From positions 1 through 55,562 of the forward strand of contig JAFXQX010000006.1 of NCBI GenBank assembly GCA_017526745.1: a DNA stretch of 55,562 bases, in the 5' to 3' direction. The stretch is from Lachnospiraceae bacterium. GTDB lineage: Bacteria; Bacillota; Clostridia; Lachnospirales; Lachnospiraceae. Made by a program: the position numbers and the translations under genes. Numbering within the stretch: position 1 is the first letter of the stretch; every line of letters starts with the position of its first letter. Positions 23,514 to 33,095 of this stretch are shown here, one piece after another. The notes beneath the pieces are model-generated. The model ran no database searches. It saw only the letters and a list, made by a program, of their open reading frames with translations, and was not told where the DNA came from.

Positions 23514-25172
23514 ATGAGAAAAGTTACTGTTACGATCCACAATGACGAGTATGAGTACGAGGCAGGTACTGCGTACGAACAGATCGCAAAGGATTTCCAG
23601 AAGGACTACGAGGCCAAAATAGTCCTCGTTTCGGTCAACGGAAGGCTTCGCGAACTGCACAAGATCCTGTCGAACGACTGCACGATCGAATTCATAACGA
23701 TCGCTGAAAAGATCGGAATGGAGACGTACAGAAGGAGTGCGACATTCCTTCTCGTCAAGGCTGTACACGATGTCATTGGGGACGACAAGAAAAATCATAT
23801 AGTCGCACAGTACACCGTCGGAAGAGGTCTTCTGTGTAAGCTCCTTGATGTCAAGCCTACCGAGCAGTTTATCAGAAGCGTTCATGCGAGGATGGACGAG
23901 CTGATCTCACAGAACATGCCGATCTGGAAGACATCATATTCGGTTGAGGAAGCCCGCAGGATATTTGCGGAAGCGGGCATGGAGGACAAGGTCAGACTGT
24001 TCAAGTTCAGACGTGCTTCCAAGGTGAACGTTTACTCGATCGGCGATTACAAGGATTATTATTACGGCTACATGGTGCCGTCAACCGGTTATATCACGCA
24101 CTATGATCTGTTCTCATATAATGAGGGGATCATCCTGCAGCTTCCTTCAAGACATGCGCCCAACATCGTTCCCGACAGGACCGATTCTCCGAAGATACAG
24201 AGGACCCTTCAGGAAACGAGCAACTGGGGTGCGAGCATCGGTATCGAAGATGTCGGCGACCTTAACGAGATGATATGCAACGAAGGAATGCAGGACGTCG
24301 TTCTCCTTCAGGAAGCATATATGGAGAGCAGGATCGCCGAGATCGCAAAGGATATCGTTGCAAAGGGCGGAAGAAAGTTCATCATGATCGCGGGTCCTTC
24401 TTCATCGGGCAAGACATCATTTTCCTACAGGCTTTCGATACAGCTTCGGGCCCTCGGCCTTCGTCCTCATCCGATAGCACTTGATAACTACTTCAAGAAC
24501 AGGGAAGATACTCCGAAGGATGAGAACGGGGATTATGATTTTGAATGTCTCGAGGCTATAGATGTCGACCAGTTCAATAAGGACATGCTCGAACTTCTGG
24601 ACGGACAGACCGTTGAACTGCCGACGTTTAATTTCAAGACGGGAAAGAGAGAGTACAAAGGCGATTACAGAAGGCTTGATGCAAATGACATCCTTGTCAT
24701 AGAAGGTATTCACGGACTGAACGAGAAGATGTCCCATTCGCTTCCGGCCGAGAGCAAATACAAGATATACATTTCCGCACTAACTGCGCTGAATGTTGAC
24801 GAACATAACAGGATTGCAACGACAGACGTAAGACTGCTGCGCAGGATGGTAAGGGATAACAGGACAAGAGGGACGAGCGCATCCGGAACGCTTAACATGT
24901 GGCATTCGGTAAGACGCGGTGAGGAGAAGTACATCTTCCCGTTCCAGGAAAGCGCCGATGCGGTGTTCAATTCCGCACTGATATATGAGCTCTCGGTATT
25001 AAAGCTTTATGCCGAGCCGCTCCTGTTCGGTATCAGCAAGGAAGACGCTCAGTATTACGAGGCCAAGAGACTTCTCAAATTCCTTGATTATTTCCTCGGA
25101 GTTACGAGTGAAGGACTTCCGAACAATTCACTGATAAGGGAATTTGTCGGGGGATCGATATTTAACGTATAA
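23514..25172 (+). CDS. Uridine kinase-like nucleoside kinase with TGS/ThrRS-like N-terminus
   Basis: 552 residues. The N-terminal ~60 residues (MRKVTVTIHNDEYEYEAGTAYEQIA) look like a TGS domain, and the next part resembles the ThrRS second additional domain (RRSATFLLVKAVHDV). The C-terminal half is a P-loop kinase of the phosphoribulokinase/uridine kinase family: Walker A AGPSSSGKTSF, then HPIALDNYFKNRED, DFECLEAIDVDQFNKDM and VIEGIHGLNE. It probably phosphorylates a nucleoside or related sugar using ATP. TGS-kinase fusions are common in clostridia, but the exact substrate is not settled. AGGAGGGGTT is the ribosome site, and the gene is co-directional with trmK 12 nt upstream. Confidence 0.88.
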   Translation: MRKVTVTIHNDEYEYEAGTAYEQIAKDFQKDYEAKIVLVSVNGRLRELHKILSNDCTIEFITIAEKIGMETYRRSATFLLVKAVHDVIGDDKKNHIVAQYTVGRGLLCKLLDVKPTEQFIRSVHARMDELISQNMPIWKTSYSVEEARRIFAEAGMEDKVRLFKFRRASKVNVYSIGDYKDYYYGYMVPSTGYITHYDLFSYNEGIILQLPSRHAPNIVPDRTDSPKIQRTLQETSNWGASIGIEDVGDLNEMICNEGMQDVVLLQEAYMESRIAEIAKDIVAKGGRKFIMIAGPSSSGKTSFSYRLSIQLRALGLRPHPIALDNYFKNREDTPKDENGDYDFECLEAIDVDQFNKDMLELLDGQTVELPTFNFKTGKREYKGDYRRLDANDILVIEGIHGLNEKMSHSLPAESKYKIYISALTALNVDEHNRIATTDVRLLRRMVRDNRTRGTSASGTLNMWHSVRRGEEKYIFPFQESADAVFNSALIYELSVLKLYAEPLLFGISKEDAQYYEAKRLLKFLDYFLGVTSEGLPNNSLIREFVGGSIFNV

Positions 25173-25195
25173 ATGAAGTGGCGTGCCACCTCATT
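25172..25195 (+). terminator. Stem-loop after the nucleoside kinase gene
   Basis: AATGAaGTGGC and GCCACcTCATT form a stem right after the stop codon. No T-run follows, so it may be a weak terminator or a processing site before rnpB. Confidence 0.35.
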
Positions 25196-25204
25196 ACAAT
25201 AAAT

Positions 25205-25579
25205 GGAGCAGCCAAGACGATCGCTTGAAATACAGAGGAAAGTCCGGGCTTCGCAGGGCAGGATGCCGGATAACGTCCGGTGGGGGTGACCCTAAGGAAA
25301 GTGCAACAGAAAATATACCGCTATATGAAGACAGGAGGGGCCCACGATAGTGGGAAGACCCTGTCAGGTGTAGTAAGGGTGAAATGGCAGTGTAAGAGAC
25401 TACCGCCCGTGTGGTAACATGCGGGGCAGTGTAAACCCCATCCGAAGCAAGACCAAGAAGAAGCCATACGGTTGCCCGCCGTGCTTCGGGTAGGTCGCTT
25501 GAGGTCGTCGGTAACGGCGATCCTAGATAGATGATCGTCGCGGATATTTCCGTACAGAACCCGGCTTACTGGCTGCTCT
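25205..25579 (+). ncRNA. rnpB: RNase P RNA (class A)
   Basis: The conserved core GAGGAAAGTCCGGGCT is near 25235 and AGTGCAACAGAAA near 25302. The 3' half holds GGTAAACCCC-type sequence (TGTAAACCCCATCCGAAGCAAGACC), TAGATAGATGATCGTC, and the universal ACAGAACCCGGCTTA near 25554. Helix P1 is explicit: GAGCAGCC at 25206-25213 pairs with GGCTGCTC at 25571-25578, and GACGATC pairs with GATCGTC inside it. This fixes both ends well. It is the catalytic RNA that cuts tRNA 5' leaders. No clear terminator follows, so transcription may run into the histidine kinase gene. Confidence 0.95.
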
Positions 25580-25596
25580 ATGTATTAAAAACTACT

Positions 25597-27816
25597 ATGT
25601 ATACAATACTTCTGACATTACAAATCATAGCGGCTATCTTCAGTTTTGCCTGTGCGGCCGTGCTTCTGCTCCAGAAAGGCAGTGAAGTCACCAAGCTGAT
25701 ACTGGTGGGCTGCCTGTGCGCATTTATACAGAATGCCGGATATCTTCTGGAGATGATGAGCACCAATCTTGACGAGGTCATGATCGCGATAAGGCTCGAG
25801 TACATAGGTACCGCCTTTATCGCAACGATGTCCATGCTGTTCGTTTTCAAGTACTGCAGGGTGACCATCGTCCCGTGGATCAAGTCTGTACTTCTGTCGA
25901 TCGATGTTCTCGTTCTTGTATGCGTATGGTGCTACGAATACGTTCCCTTTTATTACACAAGGACAAGTTTTGTCTACACGGGTGTATTCCCCCACGTCTT
26001 ACTCGGTAAGGGACCTCTTTATATCATATTCATGGTGACTATATATGCCGAACTGATCGCAGGCGTGGTCGTGGCGGCAGTATGTGCCCTTCGTACATCG
26101 GATCCCAATATGAGGGTCAATTTCAGGCTCCTCATCGTCAGCAATGCGGCCCCGCTGGCCCTGTATATCGTTGGTGTCTGCGGGATGATAGACGGATACG
26201 ATCCCGCACCCATAGGCGGAGCGATCGGCATCATGATCTTCTGCGCAAACCTTATATTCCGCAGGGTATTCGATGTTGTTGAAACGGCCCATGAGAACAT
26301 CCTGATGGAGCTCGATGATGCGATCGTGGTGCTTGATTACAGAAGAGGATTCCAGGAAGCAAACCGGGCTGCGATAGACCTGTTCCCGGAACTGGGCAAG
26401 ACCCCCTTCGGAGAACTTGTTGCCAGTCAGGAGTTTTATGATCTGTTCGACAAGAAGGAGAACAATGAAGTTTCGATCGACGGCAGGATCTACGATGTAC
26501 ATATCAATGAGCTGTATGCCAGAAGCAGTCTTCAGAACAATTTCATCGGATATTCGCTCATTTTCTTTGACATAACCGACCAGAAGAAGCAGATCGACAA
26601 GATGAACGAGCTTCGCATCGCTGCGGATTCTGCCAGCCAGGCCAAGTCAGCCTTCCTTGCAAACGTCTCTCATGAGATCAGGACACCGATAAATGTCGTT
26701 CAGGGAATGAGCGAGGTCATCATGAGGGATTATGATGACAAAAAGCTCCTCGAATATGCTGACAATATCCAGAATGCAGCTGACCAGCTTCTCGACCTTA
26801 TCAACGGCATACTTGATTTTTCCAAGATCGAATCCGGAAAGATCACGCTATCCAATGCGGAGTACAGGGTGGATGATTTCTTCAGGGATATCGTCATGGT
26901 ATTCGAGCATAAGGGTGACGAGAGCAAGATAAAGTTTAAGACGGATATTTCCGAGAGTATACCCGCAGTACTGTACGGTGATGTTCTGCGACTTCGTCAG
27001 GTGGCAACGAATCTGCTGTCCAATGCGTTTAAGTATACCCGCGAAGGAAGCGTCACGCTTCGCGCAAGGTTTGAGAGGATGACCGAAGAAAAGGGCAACC
27101 TGATCTTTTCGGTTGAAGATACAGGTGTCGGTATACGTAAGGAAGAGATCGATAAGATATTTGAAGTGTTCGTCCGTCTTGATGAAAGGCTCAACCGTTC
27201 CATTGAGGGCACGGGCCTCGGACTGAACATCACGAAGAAGCTCGTTGAACTGATGGAAGGCCAGATCAAGGTGTACAGTGAATACGGACAGGGCTCCGCA
27301 TTTACGGTCATCATCCCCCAGTTCATACGCAGCAGCCGGGGAGAGACTATCGGCACCATCAGGAACAAAGAGGTCATTAAAAATCATGTAGGCGTAGGAT
27401 TCGAAGCCCCCGAAGCAAAGGTTCTGATCATCGATGATTCCAAGACGAACCTTATAGTCGCCAAGGCCCTTCTTCGCGATACAAAGGCACAGATAACGAC
27501 CGGAACGAGCGGCGACGAGTGTCTCGATCAGGTGAACCGTGAACACTTCGATGTCATATTCCTCGATCACAGGATGCCGGGGATGGACGGTGTCGAGACG
27601 CTTCACAAGATGAAGATGATGAAGCACAGATCTCAGGATTCGCCTGTGATAATGCTGACGGCGAATGCGGTAAATGACGCAAAGGATTTTTACATGCGGC
27701 AGGGATTTACCGATTTCATATCAAAACCTATAACGGAGCAGAGCATATGCCGGATGCTTCTTAAGTATTTACCCAAGGAACTTGTCAGAAGGACGGAGGA
27801 GGAAACGGATGCCTGA
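25597..27816 (+). CDS. 7TM hybrid sensor histidine kinase with receiver domain
   Basis: 739 residues from the ATG at 25597. The frame can be read from an ATG at 25531, but that codon and the next 16 lie inside RNase P RNA, so I reject it. Seven TM helices occupy about residues 1-220 (histidine-kinase 7TM type). A PAS-like region follows (HENILMELDDAIVVLDYRRGFQEANRAAIDLFPEL), then HisKA with SHEIRTP at H359, and HATPase with NLLSNAFKYT, DTGVGIRKEEI and GTGLGLNIT. The C-terminal receiver has phospho-acceptor D657 in FLDHRMPGMDG. No HPt or output domain is present. No ribosome site is visible. It overlaps proA by 8 nt. Confidence 0.9.
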   Translation: MYTILLTLQIIAAIFSFACAAVLLLQKGSEVTKLILVGCLCAFIQNAGYLLEMMSTNLDEVMIAIRLEYIGTAFIATMSMLFVFKYCRVTIVPWIKSVLLSIDVLVLVCVWCYEYVPFYYTRTSFVYTGVFPHVLLGKGPLYIIFMVTIYAELIAGVVVAAVCALRTSDPNMRVNFRLLIVSNAAPLALYIVGVCGMIDGYDPAPIGGAIGIMIFCANLIFRRVFDVVETAHENILMELDDAIVVLDYRRGFQEANRAAIDLFPELGKTPFGELVASQEFYDLFDKKENNEVSIDGRIYDVHINELYARSSLQNNFIGYSLIFFDITDQKKQIDKMNELRIAADSASQAKSAFLANVSHEIRTPINVVQGMSEVIMRDYDDKKLLEYADNIQNAADQLLDLINGILDFSKIESGKITLSNAEYRVDDFFRDIVMVFEHKGDESKIKFKTDISESIPAVLYGDVLRLRQVATNLLSNAFKYTREGSVTLRARFERMTEEKGNLIFSVEDTGVGIRKEEIDKIFEVFVRLDERLNRSIEGTGLGLNITKKLVELMEGQIKVYSEYGQGSAFTVIIPQFIRSSRGETIGTIRNKEVIKNHVGVGFEAPEAKVLIIDDSKTNLIVAKALLRDTKAQITTGTSGDECLDQVNREHFDVIFLDHRMPGMDGVETLHKMKMMKHRSQDSPVIMLTANAVNDAKDFYMRQGFTDFISKPITEQSICRMLLKYLPKELVRRTEEETDA

Positions 27817-29074
27817 AGTGTTCGATCTGAAAAAAGCAGGAGAAAATGCAAAGAGTGCATCGTATGTTCTGCAGTCCCTTAGCCGTGAAAAAAAAGATGC
27901 GGCGCTTACTGCTGTTGCCGACGCTCTTGTGGCAAATGCGGACAGGATCATCGAAACAAACGGCCGCGATCTTGAAGCCGCAAAGGCAGCGGGCACATCC
28001 CCTGCCATGCTCGACCGGCTGATGCTCGATAAACAGCGTATTGAGGCCATGGCGCTTTCGATCAGGCAGGTATGCGGTCTTGAAGATCCGATAGGAGAGG
28101 TGCTTGAGAAGATCGAGCGTCCCAACGGGCTTCGCATAGAAAAGGTCAGGGTCCCGATGGGCGTCATCGGCATAATATACGAATCAAGGCCCAATGTAAC
28201 AAGTGATGCCTTCTCACTGTGCTTTAAGACCGGAAATGCCGTGATACTTCGGGGAGGAAGCGATGCGATCGGATCCAACACGGTACTTGTCGATATCATA
28301 AGAGAGGCTCTTGAAAAGGTTGACATAACACCGGATGCTGTACAGCTGGTAACCGATACTTCCCGTGAGGTGGCAAAGGAGATGATGAGGCTGTCGGGCC
28401 TTATAGACCTGCTCATCCCGCGAGGCGGTGCAGGCCTTATTAGATCGGTGGTTGAGAACTCTACCATACCGGTCATCGAGACGGGTACCGGTAACTGTCA
28501 TATATATGTTGACGAAGATGCCGATATAGATATGGCAGTTAACATAATATTTAACGCCAAGACCCAGAGGATGGGCGTGTGCAATGCCGCCGAGTCCCTT
28601 CTGATACACGAGAAGATCGCCGCAGATGCGATACCGGCAATATGCAAAAGCCTTAAGGCCAAAGATATAGAGATCAGAGCCGACAAAAAGGCATTTACGC
28701 TCGTGCCGGGTTCGGCATCGGATATGAAGACTGCAACATGTGAGGATTTTGCGACGGAATTTCTGGGCCCGGTGATATCGCTCGCGATAGTATCGGATGT
28801 TGATGAAGCGATAGCTCATGTGAACAGATACACGACCCATCATTCGGATGCGATAATAACCTGCAATCCCGAAAATGCCGAGAAATTCCTGAACGGTGTT
28901 GACAGCGCATGTGTATATGTCAATGCGAGCACGCGTTTTACCGACGGATTCGAGTTCGGATTCGGTGCCGAGATAGGCATAAGCACACAGAAGCTCCACG
29001 CACGAGGCCCCATGGGACTTCGGGAGCTTACGTCGTATAAGTATAAGGTGTATGGCAGCGGACAGACAAGATGA
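27809..29074 (+). CDS. proA: Glutamate-5-semialdehyde dehydrogenase (gamma-glutamyl phosphate reductase)
   Basis: 421 residues from the ATG at 27809, with ribosome site GGAGGAGGAAACGG inside the end of the kinase gene; an in-frame upstream ATG has none. Family marks are KVRVPMGVIGIIYESRPNVTSDAFSLCFKTGNAVILRGG, LIPRGGAGLI, and catalytic Cys in MGVCNAAESLL. Length is normal. It reduces gamma-glutamyl phosphate with NADPH in proline synthesis. No proB is adjacent. It is wedged between two sensor kinase genes, overlapping the first by 8 nt and the second by 4 nt (ATGA), an odd setting for a biosynthetic enzyme. Confidence 0.96.
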   Translation: MPEVFDLKKAGENAKSASYVLQSLSREKKDAALTAVADALVANADRIIETNGRDLEAAKAAGTSPAMLDRLMLDKQRIEAMALSIRQVCGLEDPIGEVLEKIERPNGLRIEKVRVPMGVIGIIYESRPNVTSDAFSLCFKTGNAVILRGGSDAIGSNTVLVDIIREALEKVDITPDAVQLVTDTSREVAKEMMRLSGLIDLLIPRGGAGLIRSVVENSTIPVIETGTGNCHIYVDEDADIDMAVNIIFNAKTQRMGVCNAAESLLIHEKIAADAIPAICKSLKAKDIEIRADKKAFTLVPGSASDMKTATCEDFATEFLGPVISLAIVSDVDEAIAHVNRYTTHHSDAIITCNPENAEKFLNGVDSACVYVNASTRFTDGFEFGFGAEIGISTQKLHARGPMGLRELTSYKYKVYGSGQTR

Positions 29075-32000
29075 ATGAGATCATACTTGAGTTTTCAGCT
29101 TTTGCGATAGCCCTGTTCTGTCTTGTGGATTGCATCAAGAACAGACCTGGACTGTATGCGCGTTTTTCCAAGGGAATGGACGCAAAACTGTCCGATCAGC
29201 ATTTTTCATATATCTGTCTTATGGTGATGCTGCTCATATCGGCCGCAACAAGCGTTGTCGAGGTCCTGATGGAGATAGTGACCCCGCTGAGAAACGCATC
29301 CCTGCTTGATGCCGTAAACCTTATCTATTTCACATTTCATACCGCGCTTTCCGCGATGTTCTGCCTGTACATGATCAATATGACCGATACCGGGAAGAGG
29401 TTCAGGAAGAAGTCAATGGTACTCTTCCTGGCGCCGCTCGCCGTCATCGAGGCGATCATATTAAGCAACCCTTTCACAAAGATCATATATTACATCGATG
29501 ATACGCCGTCATATGTCAGGGGTGAAGGGATATGGCTTGTATACCTGTTTGCATTTGGATACATAGTCGCAGGCGGCGTGTTCATGTTCTTTAATATTTC
29601 ACGCATACCGAAACTGAACAGAACTGCTACTCTTGTTCTTGTGACTATTTCAACTCTGGGTGTTGTGCTTCAGGCGGTTCTCATGATCCCCGTGGAGCTT
29701 TTCTTTGAGGCCATCGCATTCTTCGGATTCCTCCTGCTCCTCGAGGACGAGAAGTACAGGGAGAAGACGGGAAGATATGCGCACATGAACATGAAGTTTA
29801 TGATCATAATCATCCTGATCTTCCTCACGGTCGTTGCGCTTAATGTAAACATCATATTAAGTTCCGGAACAGGCCTTACCGATGATATGGGACAGATGCA
29901 GATCGAAACCATTAAGAGTGAGATGCAGCAGGAGATCTCCGAATCCGAAAGCGATCTTCTTCGTTATTCCATGAGGCTTGAGCAGCTCCTTGGGGACGAC
30001 AAAGATATCACGGAAATAGAGGAATATATCGCCTCGCAGAAGGAACAGTACGGTGAATCGACTGGCGGTAACTGCTTCTCGGTATATGCCGCCAACAAGG
30101 ACTGGACTGTAATACCGGGATTTGATTTCGGCGATGATTATATAGCGACCGAGCGCGTATGGTATACGGGAGCAAGAGATATTCCGGGAAGGATTTATAT
30201 TTCCGAGCCTTATATTGATGCAAATACTCAGAGCCTTTGCTATACGCTTTCGTATCTGCTGTCGGACGGCGTGACGGTTGCGGCAATGGATTACACGCTT
30301 GACAAGGTTCAGGGGATCGTTGCCCGTATGAGCGGAGCCTCGGATCAGTTTGCCGTGATAGTGACTGACGAGGGAACCATCGTGGGGTGTTCCGACAACA
30401 AACTGCAGGGTGAGTATCTGTCGGAAGTTCTTCCCGAATATGCGGACATATTCGAGCGGGTCAAGGCCAGCACCGAACACAGGAGCTTTACCGGAACCGT
30501 TAATTCCGTCCGCAAGATAGTTTTCTCCGGGGAGACGTCCAACGGTTGGAGACTGATAGTTGCCGTTGACCGTTCGGTATTTTACTCACAGATATATTCC
30601 CAGATGGGGATGCTTATTGCGATAGATCTGTTGATGGCCATGGTAATCATAGTATTCTTCATGGTCAGCCTCATCAATCAGAGAAAGGCAGAGAAGTCGC
30701 TTGAATCAACGGAAGACTTTATCGCATCTCTTGCCGGCGATCTTCGTGATCCGCTCAATAACATAATGCGAATAAGCGGTATGTATGAATCTTCCGGCGA
30801 GGCGGATAATGATGCGATAAGGTCGATACATGAATCCGGCAGCTATCTTCGTGAGAAGATGGACAACCTGTTCTCATATTCCAAGCTCGCACAGCTTGAG
30901 GAAGTAAAGGCTGCCGCCCAAAAAGAGCAGGCAAGCGAGACATCCATCTCCAGTAAACATATGAGAAACCGGATCATCGGCATACTGATAGCCGCTCTTG
31001 TGACGGGTCTGGTCCTGTGTCTTGTGATGGGCTACAGGTGGGGCCAGTCGCGTATAGGGCGTGAAGCGGAAAACTATGACAGGCAGATCGCTTTGTGGAT
31101 GCAGCAGAAGGAAAGCATCCTTCACATGTTCACCGATGTCATATCCGTAACACCTCAGGTTATGGATGATTACGACGAAGCCGTGGCGTGGCTGGACGGG
31201 ATAGTTTCCGATCACGGTGAGATCAACTTCGCATATCTGGGCAATCCCGGTAACAAAGAACATCCCATTACGATGAATAACGGATGGATCCCGGGCCCTG
31301 ATTTTGTCCTTGAGGAAAGGCAGTGGTACATCGATGCCGTTACTTCAAGCCAGGGATCCTCAGTATCCGCACCCTACATAGATGCACAGACGGGCCTATA
31401 CTGTGTAACGTTTTCTGAATGCGTATATACCGGGGACAGAAAGCTTATGGGCGTATTCGGAATAGACTGCCTGATGGATAAACTGATAGATGTTCTTGCC
31501 GGCAGCTATACTTCCGACAGTTATGCTTTTCTGGTCGATCAGAACGGGATCATTATCAATCATCCGAACAAAGATTATGAGCTGAGTGCGGATAATGAAG
31601 TCAGCATCGAGAACACCGTATATGCTGATGCTTATTATAACGAGGGCACAAAATGGATACGTGATTACGACGACAGACTTGTGGTCTGTCATGCCGCAAT
31701 AAGCTCGCTGTCGGGATTCTCGGTCATATATGTCAGGAGCTGGTGGAGCATATACGGCATGATCCTTCTGATGACCATCCTGTTCCTGGCGCTCATTGTC
31801 CTGTCCATCGTTGCCGTGGTCCGGATGATCAGAAGGTTTACCGTCTGGCAGGACAATTCCAATGCAAAGCTTCAGGAAGCTGTTGATTCGGCCGTATCCG
31901 CCGAGAAGGCCAAGTCAAGATTCCTCGCCCAGATGTCCCATGAGATAAGAACCCCCATAAATACGGTTCTCGGGATGAATGAGATGATTATGCGCGAGTC

Positions 32001-33090
32001 CGATGACGGGGATATCAAAGACTATGCTTCCAATATCAGTCTGGCCGGAAGAAACCTTTTGGGCCTTATCAATTCCATTCTCGATTTTTCCAAGATCGAG
32101 GAAGGACGTATGGAGATCATTCCTGTACGGTATGATACCGCATCCGTTATAGAAGTTGCCGTCAATTCGATCGCAAAAAGGGCAAAGGACAAACAGCTCG
32201 ATTTCAATGTGCATATCGACAAGGATCTCCCCAGCGCCATGTACGGGGATGATATGAGGATATCACAGATCGTGAGTAACCTTCTGACAAATGCCGTAAA
32301 GTATACGAAAAAGGGAAGCATCGATCTGTATATCGATACCGTATCGGTAAAGGATGACCGGATCTTCGTATCGGTCAGGGTAAAGGATACCGGTATCGGG
32401 ATCCGGGAAGAGGATATCGGCAGACTTACCGAGTCCTTTACCAGACTGGAGGAAAGAAGGAACCGGAACATAGAAGGTACGGGACTCGGAATGGCCATCG
32501 TGAACGGACTTCTGGAGATGATGAACTCGAAGCTGGAGATCAGGAGCGTTTACGGGGAGGGATCGGAGTTCTCCTTTGTCCTTGAGCAGACCATAGTCGA
32601 TGCCACACCGCTGGGAGATTATTCAAAACATACACGCAGACTGTCGGAAAAGAAGAAGGATCAGATAAAGATATCGGCACCCGAAGCATCCATACTTGTT
32701 GTTGATGACAACAAGATGAACCTTACGGTTATGAGGTCGCTTTTAAGGCTCTGCACGATCGTTCCGGACCTTGCCGGTTCAGGTTCCGAGGCGCTTGCGA
32801 AACTTACAGACAAGCGATATGATATCGTTATGCTCGATCACATGATGCCCGAGATGGACGGCATTGAGACCTTAAAGGCCGCAAAAGAGCAGAATCTTAT
32901 CCCGGATGACTGCCTTGTGATTGCCCTTACCGCAAATGCGGTCGTAGGTGCCAGAGAAGAATACATACGTGAGGGGTTTGACGATTATCTGTCCAAGCCC
33001 GTAGAGATAAAATCACTTATAGAGCTGCTCATCAAATACCTTCCCAAAGAGAAGGTGACCATACACAAAGATTCAAAAGAGAATGCATAG
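29071..33090 (+). CDS. Double-sensor hybrid histidine kinase with internal inactive HisKA
   Basis: 1339 residues. Order: seven hydrophobic helices (1 to about 230); a TM near 243-262; a dCache-like sensor (ERVWYTGARDIPGRIYISEPYIDANTQ); a TM near 510-535; a HisKA-like segment FIASLAGDLRDPLNNIMRIS in which the phospho-accepting His is G556; a TM near 630-650; a second dCache (ERQWYIDAVTSSQGSSVSAPYIDAQTG); a TM near 890; an intact HisKA (MSHEIRTPINTVLGM, H957); HATPase (LLTNAVKYTKKG, DTGIGIREED, GTGLGMAIV); and a receiver with D1256 (MLDHMMPEMDG). It looks like two kinases fused, the first reduced to a sensor. It overlaps proA and ends 5 nt before the HD-GYP gene. Confidence 0.9.
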   Translation: MNEIILEFSAFAIALFCLVDCIKNRPGLYARFSKGMDAKLSDQHFSYICLMVMLLISAATSVVEVLMEIVTPLRNASLLDAVNLIYFTFHTALSAMFCLYMINMTDTGKRFRKKSMVLFLAPLAVIEAIILSNPFTKIIYYIDDTPSYVRGEGIWLVYLFAFGYIVAGGVFMFFNISRIPKLNRTATLVLVTISTLGVVLQAVLMIPVELFFEAIAFFGFLLLLEDEKYREKTGRYAHMNMKFMIIIILIFLTVVALNVNIILSSGTGLTDDMGQMQIETIKSEMQQEISESESDLLRYSMRLEQLLGDDKDITEIEEYIASQKEQYGESTGGNCFSVYAANKDWTVIPGFDFGDDYIATERVWYTGARDIPGRIYISEPYIDANTQSLCYTLSYLLSDGVTVAAMDYTLDKVQGIVARMSGASDQFAVIVTDEGTIVGCSDNKLQGEYLSEVLPEYADIFERVKASTEHRSFTGTVNSVRKIVFSGETSNGWRLIVAVDRSVFYSQIYSQMGMLIAIDLLMAMVIIVFFMVSLINQRKAEKSLESTEDFIASLAGDLRDPLNNIMRISGMYESSGEADNDAIRSIHESGSYLREKMDNLFSYSKLAQLEEVKAAAQKEQASETSISSKHMRNRIIGILIAALVTGLVLCLVMGYRWGQSRIGREAENYDRQIALWMQQKESILHMFTDVISVTPQVMDDYDEAVAWLDGIVSDHGEINFAYLGNPGNKEHPITMNNGWIPGPDFVLEERQWYIDAVTSSQGSSVSAPYIDAQTGLYCVTFSECVYTGDRKLMGVFGIDCLMDKLIDVLAGSYTSDSYAFLVDQNGIIINHPNKDYELSADNEVSIENTVYADAYYNEGTKWIRDYDDRLVVCHAAISSLSGFSVIYVRSWWSIYGMILLMTILFLALIVLSIVAVVRMIRRFTVWQDNSNAKLQEAVDSAVSAEKAKSRFLAQMSHEIRTPINTVLGMNEMIMRESDDGDIKDYASNISLAGRNLLGLINSILDFSKIEEGRMEIIPVRYDTASVIEVAVNSIAKRAKDKQLDFNVHIDKDLPSAMYGDDMRISQIVSNLLTNAVKYTKKGSIDLYIDTVSVKDDRIFVSVRVKDTGIGIREEDIGRLTESFTRLEERRNRNIEGTGLGMAIVNGLLEMMNSKLEIRSVYGEGSEFSFVLEQTIVDATPLGDYSKHTRRLSEKKKDQIKISAPEASILVVDDNKMNLTVMRSLLRLCTIVPDLAGSGSEALAKLTDKRYDIVMLDHMMPEMDGIETLKAAKEQNLIPDDCLVIALTANAVVGAREEYIREGFDDYLSKPVEIKSLIELLIKYLPKEKVTIHKDSKENA

Positions 33091-33095
33091 GCCGC

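Noticed and set aside
25531-25596. First 22 codons of the open frame of the 7TM kinase
   Set aside because: They lie within or just after the conserved 3' part of RNase P RNA (ACAGAACCCGGCTTA and the P1 strand). TM1 is complete from the next ATG.
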